64,000 bases of DNA, from contig NZ_FNUY01000012.1 of NCBI RefSeq assembly GCF_900108245.1, positions 1 through 64,000 of the forward strand, in the 5' to 3' direction. This document shows, piece by piece, positions 34,006 through 41,448 of this stretch. This DNA is from Allobosea lathyri (lineage in GTDB: Bacteria; Pseudomonadota; Alphaproteobacteria; Rhizobiales; Beijerinckiaceae). The position numbers were made by a program, and so were the translations under genes. A model generated the notes under the pieces. It did no database searches. It was not told the origin of the DNA and worked only from the letters and a program-made list of their open reading frames with translations. Each line of letters starts with the position of its first letter. Within the stretch, counting starts at the first letter, position 1.

Positions 34006-34698
34006 CTAGTCGCAGCGGATCGTCTGGACCTTCTTCGGCATTTCGCCGACCGCCGGAATGAACTGTCCGGTCGCGGGGTCGAGCAGCATCAGGACGCCGG
34101 TCGCAACCGCGAAATAGGCGCCGTGCAGATGCAGCCTGCCCTTGCCCTCGAGAATCTGGACGCAGGGGAAAGTCCGCAGATTGTTCAGCGACTGCTGGAT
34201 CGAGGCCAGTGCGAGACGCTCGACATAGCTTTCGAACTCCTCGTGGCGTCCGCGCCCGCCGGTGCGCTCCGCGGCGGGGCTGATCAGCGTGATCCATTTG
34301 CCGATGAAGTCGCCGGACGAAAGCGGCCCCTGCGTATCGTCGGCGAAGGCGCGGATGCCGCCGCAGCGGCCATGGCCGAGCACGACGATATGTTCGACCT
34401 TGAGCGCCTGTACGGCATATTCCAACGCCGCGGACGTTCCGTGGAGCTGATCGTCGGGCGAAAAGGGCGGTACGAGATTGGCGACGTTGCGGGCAACGAA
34501 CATTTCGCCGGGACGGGCATCGAAAATGACTTCCGGCGACACGCGGGAGTCGCAGCAGCCGATCAGCATGATCTTCGGCGTCTGTCCGCTCTCGGCTAGC
34601 TCCTCGTAGCGATTCTTCTCTCGCGAGAAGCGGTCATCAAGAAAGGCGCGATAGCCTTCCGTCAGGCGATCTGGAAACGGAGCCACTGGTTTTTCCAT
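34006..34698 (-). CDS. Beta-class carbonic anhydrase
   Basis: 230 residues from the ATG at 34698 (MEKPVAPFPDRLTEGYRAF). Zinc ligands and the catalytic dyad: CCDSRVSPE (Cys, Asp, Arg) and VLGHGRCGGIRA (His, Cys). Full-length for the family; cytosolic. It interconverts CO2 and bicarbonate. The frame extends upstream to 34740, but the extra 14 residues do not match the family. The C-terminus looks complete although a transposase remnant begins at its stop codon. Confidence 0.92.
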   Translation of the reverse strand: MEKPVAPFPDRLTEGYRAFLDDRFSREKNRYEELAESGQTPKIMLIGCCDSRVSPEVIFDARPGEMFVARNVANLVPPFSPDDQLHGTSAALEYAVQALKVEHIVVLGHGRCGGIRAFADDTQGPLSSGDFIGKWITLISPAAERTGGRGRHEEFESYVERLALASIQQSLNNLRTFPCVQILEGKGRLHLHGAYFAVATGVLMLLDPATGQFIPAVGEMPKKVQTIRCD

Positions 34699-34770
34699 AA
34701 GCCATGTCGAACAGCAGATCGACCGGTTCGTCAAGATCATGTTGCGTCGCGGTATCGCGACGCCGCGCCG

Positions 34771-35112
34771 TCAGGACGCTGTCAACTTCGCCTGCAATCG
34801 CGCGCTCAGTTCTTGAGAAACGCCGGAAACCGCCACCGTCTTGAGGCGGGCGCTGGCGCCGGCGACGAGCTGAACATGCGAGCGTGGAACCTCGAACAGC
34901 CGCGCCAGCAGGGCAATCAGTGCGGCGTTCGCTTCGCCCTCGGTCGGTGCGGCGCGAACCCTGACCTTCAGCACCTCGCGGCCATCGGACAGTTTTTCGA
35001 TGCCATCGAGCGCGTCGCGACCGCCGCGCGGCGTCAGCCGGATGGAGAGGCTCAAGCCATCCCTTACTTCGCGCCAGGCTGGAAGGCCCATCTCAGCTGC
35101 CCGACTCGGCAT
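34771..35112 (-). CDS. DUF167 (YggU) family protein
   Basis: 113 residues with start at 35112 or, equally plausible, 35091. Core motif LSIRLTPRGGRDALDG, then LKVRVRAAPTEGEANAALIALLARLFEVPRSHVQLVAGASARLKTVAVSG, covers the whole YggU fold. Function unknown. In alphaproteobacteria this gene commonly sits right next to yggT; here yggT is 5.2 kb away on the same strand with three opposite-context genes inserted between. Confidence 0.85.
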   Translation of the reverse strand: MPSRAAEMGLPAWREVRDGLSLSIRLTPRGGRDALDGIEKLSDGREVLKVRVRAAPTEGEANAALIALLARLFEVPRSHVQLVAGASARLKTVAVSGVSQELSARLQAKLTAS

Positions 35113-35239
35113 GATCGTTCCGGTACAGCCATGCGTCGGCGTGACCTCGACATGCGCGCATGGATCCTCAAGCCCTCTATGTCTCGCCTGACGTGGCATA
35201 TAGCTTGCTCAGGCTTCCACGCAATGAGAGGCCTATCCG

Positions 35240-36733
35240 TTGACCGAACCCTGCGAACTCAGCGCCGTCGAGGCGCGTGCCCTGATTGGGACCAAGACGC
35301 TTTCCGCCTCCGAACTGCTCGAAAGCTGTATCCGCCGGATCGACGCTGTGGATCCTGCCGTCAACGCCATGGTCGCTCGCGATGACGAGCGCGCGCGCGC
35401 CGCAGCCAAGCAGGCGGACGCTGCAACGATGCGAGGCGACGCGCTCGGGCCGCTTCATGGCCTGCCGATCGGGATCAAGGATCTCGAGAACGTCGCTGGC
35501 CTGCGCACAACCTATGGCAGCGAGCTCTATCGCGACCATGTTCCCGCCGAGGACCAGCTGATCGTCGCCTCGGTGAGGAAAGCCGGCGCGATCGTGCTCG
35601 GCAAGACCAACACGCCAGAATGGGGCGCCGGCGCCAACACGCGCAACGCCGTCTATGGCGCGACCGGCAACCCGTTCGATCCATCGAAATGCGCGGCGGG
35701 ATCGTCGGGTGGCTCGGGCGTGGCGCTGGCGACCGGCATGGTTCCGATCGCGACGGGTTCGGATACCGGCGGCTCCCTGCGCAATCCCGCCGCCTATAAC
35801 GGCATCGTCGGCTTCCGGCCCTCGCCGGGTTTGGTGCCGAGCGAGAAGCGCCTGCTGGGCTGGAATCCGCTGAGCGTGCTGGGGCCGATGGCGCGGACCG
35901 TGCCCGATCTCTGCCTGTTGCTGTCGACGATGGTCTCCGACAATGCGGCCGACCCGCTGGCCACGACGATCCACGGCAAGACGGTGCGCCGCCCCGAGGA
36001 TTTCTTCCGGCCCGAGCCGATCGATCTCGCAACGCTACGGGTGGCGGTGACGCCCGATTTCGGCTTCGCACCGACGGAACGCCATATCCGCGAGGTCTTC
36101 GCCGAGAAGGCCGGCCGGTTCAGCCATCTCTTCGCGAAGACTGAAGAGGCGACGCCCGATTGCAGCGGCTCGGACGAAACGTTCGAGGTGCTGCGCGCGG
36201 TCAATTTCCTCGCCGGCATGTATGAGCGCGTGCGCGACACGCCCGAGATGGTCGGCCCCAATGTCAGGGCCAATGTCGAGGAAGGCCTGGGCTATGGCGC
36301 GCTCGACATTACCCGCGCGCTCAAGCAGCAGACGGTTCTGTACAAGAACTGGCAGGGCTTCTTCGCGGATTACGACGTCATCCTGTCGCCGGCCGTCACC
36401 TTGAGTCCGCGGCCCTGGTCCGAGCTTTATCCGGCGGAAATCGACGGCACGCCGACCCGGACCTATTTTCACTGGCTGGCGCTGGCTTACGCCGTCACGA
36501 ATGTCGGGCATCCCGCGATCTCGCTGCCCGTGGGGCTCGATCGCAACGGCATGCCCTTTGGCCTCCAGATTGTCGGCCCGCGTGGCGGGGACGCCAAGGT
36601 GCTGGCCGTCGCGGCGGCGCTGGAAGCCGCGCTGGCCGGCGATGCGCTGACCTGCCGGCCCGTTCCCGACATCGCGAAGCTAGCGGCCATGCCGCGCCTG
36701 AGCGACAGTCCGGGCTTCCTGGGATTCGGTTGA
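35240..36733 (+). CDS. Amidase (amidase signature family)
   Basis: 497 residues. Catalytic triad visible: Lys in PIGIKDLE, cis-Ser in GSDTGGSLR and nucleophile Ser region in CAAGSSGGSGVALATG. It hydrolyses a carboxamide to acid and ammonia in the cytosol. The start is TTG at 35240, preceded by GAGAGG at 7-8 nt; no in-frame ATG fits the family N-terminus (TEPCELSAVEARALI). It is followed after 71 nt by a periplasmic peptide-binding protein on the same strand. Confidence 0.9.
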   Translation: MTEPCELSAVEARALIGTKTLSASELLESCIRRIDAVDPAVNAMVARDDERARAAAKQADAATMRGDALGPLHGLPIGIKDLENVAGLRTTYGSELYRDHVPAEDQLIVASVRKAGAIVLGKTNTPEWGAGANTRNAVYGATGNPFDPSKCAAGSSGGSGVALATGMVPIATGSDTGGSLRNPAAYNGIVGFRPSPGLVPSEKRLLGWNPLSVLGPMARTVPDLCLLLSTMVSDNAADPLATTIHGKTVRRPEDFFRPEPIDLATLRVAVTPDFGFAPTERHIREVFAEKAGRFSHLFAKTEEATPDCSGSDETFEVLRAVNFLAGMYERVRDTPEMVGPNVRANVEEGLGYGALDITRALKQQTVLYKNWQGFFADYDVILSPAVTLSPRPWSELYPAEIDGTPTRTYFHWLALAYAVTNVGHPAISLPVGLDRNGMPFGLQIVGPRGGDAKVLAVAAALEAALAGDALTCRPVPDIAKLAAMPRLSDSPGFLGFG

Positions 36734-36804
36734 GCGATAGCGCTGGGTTGAATGATAGCTTTGGATTGAACTGCGAGCGTCAACGACACGACAATAAGGG
36801 GACC

Positions 36805-38397
36805 ATGCCAATGAAACGTCGCGCACTCCTGCAGGGAGCCGCTGCCGCCGCGCTGCTCGGTCCCCTGACAATCCGCTCGGCCCTTGCGCAAAGCGCCAGT
36901 CCCGACGTGCTCAAAATGGCGCCGCAGTCCAATCTGACCTCGCTGGACCCGATCTGGACGACGGCGACGGTGACCAACAACCATGGCTATTACGTCTTCG
37001 ACACGCTCTATGGCGGTGATCTCGACCTGAAGCCGCAGCCGCAAATGGCGGAAGGTCACGAGATCTCCACCGACGGCAAGACCTGGCGTATCCGTTTGCG
37101 CGACGGCCTGACTTTTCACGATGGCGCCCCGGTCAAGCCTGCCGACTGCATCCAGAGCCTGAAGCGCTGGTGCCAGCGCGACCCTTACGGCCAGTTGCTG
37201 GCCAAGGTCGTCGAGGCCTGGAATGCGCCTGACGAGCGCACCATCGAGATCAAGCTCACCCGGCCGTTCCCGATGATGCTCGATCTGCTCGCCAAGGCCG
37301 ACAACCCGCCCTTCATCATGCCCGAGCGGCTGGCGCAGACCGATGCCAACAAGCAGGTCACGGAGATGACGGGCTCCGGCCCCTACAAGTTCGTGCCGAG
37401 CGAATATGTTTCCGGCAGCCGCGCCGTCTATGAGAGATACGAGGGCTACAAGCCGCGCAGCGAAGCGCCGAGCCGCAATGCCGGTGGCAAGGTCGCCAAT
37501 TTCAAGCGGGTCGAATGGCATATCCTGCCCGATCCCGCGACCGCCGCCAGCGCCCTCACCAAGGGCGAGATCGATTGGTGGGAACGGCCGCTGGCCGATC
37601 TTCAGCCATTGCTGGCGAGAAGCGCCGACATCAACCGGGAGGTGATCGACAAGGCCGGCCGCGGCTCGATCATGCGGCTCAACCATCTCCAGCCGCCCTT
37701 CAACAACCCGAAGGTTCGCGCTGCCGTCCGCCTTGCGGTCAATCAGGAAGACTATATGCGGGCGTCGCAGGGTGATGACAGCTCGACCTGGCAGATCTGC
37801 CGTAACCTGTGGTGGCGCGGCACGCCCTATTACACCGGCGAGCAGGAGGATCTGATGCCGCAGAGCCTCGCCAAGGGCAAGGCGGCGCTGAAGGAGTCCG
37901 GCTATAATGGCGAGAAGGTCGTCATCATCAACCCGACAGATTTCCCCGATATCGGGCCGCTCGGCGACGTCACCTTCGACCTGCTGAAGCAACTCGGCAT
38001 GAACGTCGAAATGGCGGCCAGCGACTGGGGCACGGTGATCCAGCGCCGCAACAGCCGCGAGCCGGTCGAGAAGGGGGGCTGGAGCATCTTCCACACCACT
38101 GGCGCGGCCATTGGCTGGGGCAATCCGGCGCTTTCGAATCTGGTGCGCGGTCCTGGCGCCAAAGGCTGGTTCGGCTGGTGGGACAGCGCGCCCGCAGAGG
38201 TGCTGGCCGAGGAATGGCTCTATGCGCCCGACGAGGCCACCCAGAAGAAGGCGGCCGCCACGTTGGGTCGATTGGCGCTCGAAGAGGTGGCGACGATCCC
38301 GCTCGGCCAGTTCGTGATCCGCACGGCCTATCGCAAGAGCCTGACGGGCATGCTGCCGGGATCGGCGCCCTATCCGTGGGGCCTGAAGCGCGCCTGA
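36805..38397 (+). CDS. Peptide-type ABC transporter substrate-binding protein (SBP family 5), orphan
   Basis: 530 residues. A signal peptide of twin-arginine or Sec type begins KRRALLQGAAAAALLGPL and ends ALAQ. The mature domain has LKMAPQSNLTSLDPIWTTA, WRIRLRDGLTFHDGAPVKPADCIQSL and VRAAVRLAVNQEDYM, typical of DppA-like receptors. No permease or ATPase follows; the next gene, on the other strand, is gamma-glutamyltransferase. It may serve a transporter encoded elsewhere, for example supplying an amide or gamma-glutamyl peptide to the neighbouring amidase. Confidence 0.87.
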   Translation: MPMKRRALLQGAAAAALLGPLTIRSALAQSASPDVLKMAPQSNLTSLDPIWTTATVTNNHGYYVFDTLYGGDLDLKPQPQMAEGHEISTDGKTWRIRLRDGLTFHDGAPVKPADCIQSLKRWCQRDPYGQLLAKVVEAWNAPDERTIEIKLTRPFPMMLDLLAKADNPPFIMPERLAQTDANKQVTEMTGSGPYKFVPSEYVSGSRAVYERYEGYKPRSEAPSRNAGGKVANFKRVEWHILPDPATAASALTKGEIDWWERPLADLQPLLARSADINREVIDKAGRGSIMRLNHLQPPFNNPKVRAAVRLAVNQEDYMRASQGDDSSTWQICRNLWWRGTPYYTGEQEDLMPQSLAKGKAALKESGYNGEKVVIINPTDFPDIGPLGDVTFDLLKQLGMNVEMAASDWGTVIQRRNSREPVEKGGWSIFHTTGAAIGWGNPALSNLVRGPGAKGWFGWWDSAPAEVLAEEWLYAPDEATQKKAAATLGRLALEEVATIPLGQFVIRTAYRKSLTGMLPGSAPYPWGLKRA

Positions 38398-38448
38398 TCG
38401 CGGCCGCGCAGGGGGCGGAGTTCTCGTTCCGGCCCCCTGCTGGCGTGG

Positions 38449-40053
38449 CTAAGCCGTTGCTGCCACCGCCGCCGACCAGGGCGAGACGACATCGCTGCAG
38501 CCTTCCGCCCCGTCCCTGTCGACGCGGATGAAGTTCGGGCAAGCGAAATTGATCGGCAGCACGCTGTGCTCGACAATGGCGAGCGGGCCGGCGGCCTCAA
38601 GCGCCGCCAGCACATCGGCCGGCAGACGCAGATCGGCGCTGGCTGAATCGGGGCCGGACACGTCGATGCGCGGCTGATGCGCGACGTCGTCGACATCCAT
38701 GCCGAAATCGAGCGACCAGGCCAGGGTCTGGTAGACGCTCGCCAGAATGCGCCGCCCGCCCGACGCTCCGACTGCCATGCGCGGCCAGCTGCCATCCTTT
38801 GGCGTCACGACGACCGGGCACATGTTGCAGAGCGGCCGCGCGCCGGGCGCGATCGCATTGGCGCTGCCGGGGCGCGGGTCGAACCACATCATGCCGTTGT
38901 TCATCAGCACGCCGGTGCGCGGCAGAACCACGCGGCTGCCCATCGAGGACAGCAGCGTCGTGGTCACCGCGACGAGATTGCCCTCGCCATCGACCACCGT
39001 GAGATGCGTGGTGCAGGTGTCGCCCGGCTCCTGTGCCGCGGCCTGCGCCGCGCCAAGGCCCTCGAGCCGGCTGCGATAGGCCTGCCGCATGACGGTGGAC
39101 AGCTTGGCGAACCAGGCGGCGTCGGGGCCGTCCTTGCTAGCCTTGGTGCCGGCCATGCCCTCGACCACCTCTGCGAGTGTCGGGGCAGCGGTCAGCCCGC
39201 CGGCGGTGTGCAGCAGATGGGTGCCGCGCCACTCGATCACCGGCGCCTCGCGGACCGTCGCCGCGCAGGCCTCGAGGTCGCGCATGTCGACCACGCCGCC
39301 GGCCTCGGCGATGTCCTGGACCAGCAGCCGGCCGGTTTCGCCGGTATAGAAATCGCTCAATCCGGCCTTGGCCAGCCGTTCGAGAGTGGTGTGCAGTTCG
39401 CCAAGCGGGAAGAAGCCCGGCGTGCCCTGATAGGGCGGCACCGGCGGCAGTCCTCCCGGCAGATAGATGCGTGCGCTTTCCTGATAGAGACGCAGCACCG
39501 AGGCCGAGGAGGCGACCTTGAGCGTGGTGTACCAGTCCTGCGGCAGGCCGCGCTTGGCCAGCGCGATGGCAGGCGCCAGCAGCTCCGCCAGCGGCAGCGA
39601 CGAGCCGAATTCTTCCTTCAGCCTGGCATAGCCCGCGACTGATGAGGGAATGCAGAAGGAGAGGGGGCCGTGAATGTTGCGGTCGCCCTCGACCTCCGGC
39701 CAGGTGAACAGGTCCTTCTTCATCGCCCCGGTCAGGGGGTAATCGGCGGGATCGGCGCGGTGCGGCGCGACAGGGCCGAAATCGACGACCTGCGCACGCG
39801 TTTCGCCAGCCTTGAGGACGACCGCAAAGCCGATGCCGCCGAGCCCGCTGTTCCACGGCTCCAGCGCCGCCAGCGCAAAGCAGGCGGCGACCGCCGCATC
39901 TGCCGCATTGCCACCGCTTTCCAGGATCGCGACGCCGGCCTCGGCCGCCTCGCGGTTCTGGGAGACGACGATGCCGTGGCGGCCTCGCGCGGAGGGCTTC
40001 GTCAGGTGCCAGTTTTGCGTGCGGTGGGGGCGGGCAGGTTCGACATGGGCCAT
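38449..40053 (-). CDS. Gamma-glutamyltransferase family hydrolase
   Basis: 534 residues from MAHVEPARP. Substrate-pocket residues in GGNAADAAVAACFALAALEPWNSGLGG; the Thr nucleophile of the small subunit is in GDTCTTHLTVVDGEGNLVAVTTTLLSSMGSRV; GASGGRRI is near the end. No clear signal peptide, suggesting a cytosolic member, as in several GGT-like acylases. It should autocleave before the TTH threonine. Convergent with the orphan binding protein, 51 nt apart. The amidase, binding protein and GGT together look like a small uptake and hydrolysis group. Confidence 0.87.
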   Translation of the reverse strand: MAHVEPARPHRTQNWHLTKPSARGRHGIVVSQNREAAEAGVAILESGGNAADAAVAACFALAALEPWNSGLGGIGFAVVLKAGETRAQVVDFGPVAPHRADPADYPLTGAMKKDLFTWPEVEGDRNIHGPLSFCIPSSVAGYARLKEEFGSSLPLAELLAPAIALAKRGLPQDWYTTLKVASSASVLRLYQESARIYLPGGLPPVPPYQGTPGFFPLGELHTTLERLAKAGLSDFYTGETGRLLVQDIAEAGGVVDMRDLEACAATVREAPVIEWRGTHLLHTAGGLTAAPTLAEVVEGMAGTKASKDGPDAAWFAKLSTVMRQAYRSRLEGLGAAQAAAQEPGDTCTTHLTVVDGEGNLVAVTTTLLSSMGSRVVLPRTGVLMNNGMMWFDPRPGSANAIAPGARPLCNMCPVVVTPKDGSWPRMAVGASGGRRILASVYQTLAWSLDFGMDVDDVAHQPRIDVSGPDSASADLRLPADVLAALEAAGPLAIVEHSVLPINFACPNFIRVDRDGAEGCSDVVSPWSAAVAATA

Positions 40054-40293
40054 GGCATCACTCGCGATTTCGATGGCGCATAGTGACACGCCCGCGATCA
40101 CGCCGTCGAATGCGCGAAGTCGGTGGCGGGGGCCAGCGATTTGCAGGTCAGGGGCCGGGGCTTTCTTGTCGGGCGGCCAACCGCTTCGTCGGCAACCCCA
40201 CGAAACATGCGCGCATTTCGGCAGCCGACCGATCGCGCAATGCGGACTGCGGGATGAGGGTCGGGTCGCTGGGCGACCCGCCGTGAGGCGGCG

Positions 40294-40590
40294 TCAGAAC
40301 ACGTTCGGGTAGATGTAGCGAACGATGACGCTCTGGATGAAGAAGATCAGCAGCAGCAGGATGATCGGCGAGATGTCGATGCCGCCGAGATTGGGCAGCC
40401 TCTGACGGATCGGTCTCAGCGCAGGCTCCGTGACGCGATAAAGCGAATCCCAGACGGTGGCGACGAACTGGTTGCGCGTGTTCACCACATTGAAGGCGAT
40501 CAGCCAGCTCAACACCGCCGAAGCGATCAGAATCCACGTGTAGATGTTCAGCGCCAACAGCACGACATCGAGAACGGCACGCATAGGCAT
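40294..40590 (-). CDS. YggT family integral membrane protein
   Basis: 98 residues. Two membrane stretches: VVLLALNIYTWILIASAVLSWLIAF and ISPIILLLLIFFIQSVIVRYI; between them YRVTEPALRPIRQRLPNLGGIDISP is the family signature. Start at 40590 (MPMRAVLD) or 40584. The frame is open to 40683 but the added part is not family-like. Implicated in osmotic or ion stress in some bacteria; molecular role unknown. Confidence 0.88.
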   Translation of the reverse strand: MPMRAVLDVVLLALNIYTWILIASAVLSWLIAFNVVNTRNQFVATVWDSLYRVTEPALRPIRQRLPNLGGIDISPIILLLLIFFIQSVIVRYIYPNVF

Positions 40591-40663
40591 CCCTTTTTGA
40601 GCTTCATAGACCGGGAACGCAGAATGTTTCGCGCCCGGTGACCGAAAGTCGTGGCGCAGACGA

Positions 40664-40692
40664 TTGACATTCACGCGACGCACGGCCTAGAA
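40664..40692 (+). promoter_or_regulatory. Sigma-70 promoter of tRNA-Ala
   Basis: TTGACA at 40664-40669, 17-bp spacer, CTAGAA at 40687-40692, ending 13 nt before the first tRNA base. A consensus -35 with optimal spacing is rare elsewhere in this high-GC window and fits a stable-RNA promoter. Confidence 0.65.
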
Positions 40693-40705
40693 GGCCAGCG
40701 CCTTC

Positions 40706-40781
40706 GGGGCTGTAGCTCAGATGGGAGAGCGCTGCAATCGCACTGCAGAGGTCAGGGGTTCGATTCCCCTCAGCTCCACCA
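40706..40781 (+). tRNA. tRNA-Ala (anticodon CGC)
   Basis: 76 nt cloverleaf with genome-encoded CCA. Acceptor GGGGCTG pairs with CAGCTCC, D-arm GCTCAGATGGGAGAGC, anticodon stem CTGCA/TGCAG closing the loop ATCGCAC (anticodon CGC, decoding GCG), T-arm AGGGGTTCGATTCCCCT. All stems are intact. It reads the GCG alanine codon, abundant in this GC-rich genome. Confidence 0.95.
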
Positions 40782-40814
40782 AGGCTTTCATCTAACGTGA
40801 TGAAAGCCTTGGTG
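40777..40814 (+). terminator. Perfect 16-bp hairpin overlapping the tRNA 3' end
   Basis: CACCAAGGCTTTCATC (40777-40792) and its exact reverse complement (40799-40814) are separated by TAACGT. The left arm includes the last five tRNA bases (CACCA). No T-tract follows, so it is not a textbook terminator; it could be a Rho-independent-like stop, a processing signal, or the trace of a recombination event at the tRNA. Confidence 0.6.
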
Positions 40815-41448
40815 ATTTCCGAAGTGCAATTCTCCCGGCCCTATTTTTCCACCTTGGTTCCCGTACTGGATCAAGCCGCCCGCCTACGGGCGGCTGCGAC
40901 CAATTCGCGGAGAATCTGCGGCACGCATGCCGCAGGCTGCAAATCGCCTTCGTCGCCCGAGGGCACTGCCGGATGCTGAGGCCGGCACTGGCTCGTCTCC
41001 GGCACGCAACCTGCCGGCTCTCGCAGCGGCAGGATGGCTCGCTACGAGCCGATGATCCATCGTGGTCAGCGCGACGCTATGTGGCTTGCGCTCGAACAGG
41101 CTGACGCCCGCGTCGTCGTGGCGATGCGCGCAGCACCCAGGCGCAGCGTGCCTTTATTGGGAGCTGCTCTCGCAATCTCCATAGGCAGGTTTTGGCTGCA
41201 GAATTGTGACGTTCGCCCCATCGTCTAGGTCGATGGCGGGTATTGAAAGTTCGCATGAGGTGTATCACGGGCATTTTCAAGAAATCGTCATCGATCATCC
41301 CTAACGAAACGTTACCAAACGCTGGGTCAGCGTCGGAAATGTAATGGCGGGCCGGCGGGTAAAACTGCCGGCATGCGTGGGCTGTTGTACCAGCCCATTC
41401 GCCCGCTTGCATCCGAGTTGAGCCCATCCCGCTCGATGAGGATTGATC
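40815..41448. other. Hairpin-rich non-coding region between tRNA-Ala and the giant RTX gene
   Basis: About 630 nt without a supportable gene. It contains clean small hairpins at 40875-40894 (8-bp stem, loop CCTA) and 40916-40935 (8-bp stem, loop CGCA) and further GCCGG/CCGGC inverted repeats to about 41040. The last 200 nt before the ATG at 41449 are the presumed promoter and leader of the RTX gene. I looked for a CTGTCAT-type Pho box there and did not see a convincing one. Confidence 0.5.

Noticed and set aside
33602..34009. 135-codon plus-strand frame in the carbonic anhydrase/RidA gap
   Set aside because: No domain and skewed composition; the minus strand of the same stretch matches an IS110 tail.
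41230..41448. Pho box upstream of the giant phosphodiesterase gene
   Set aside because: GTCATCGATCATCC at about 41287 only loosely resembles one half of a CTGTCAT tandem site; spacing and second half do not fit.
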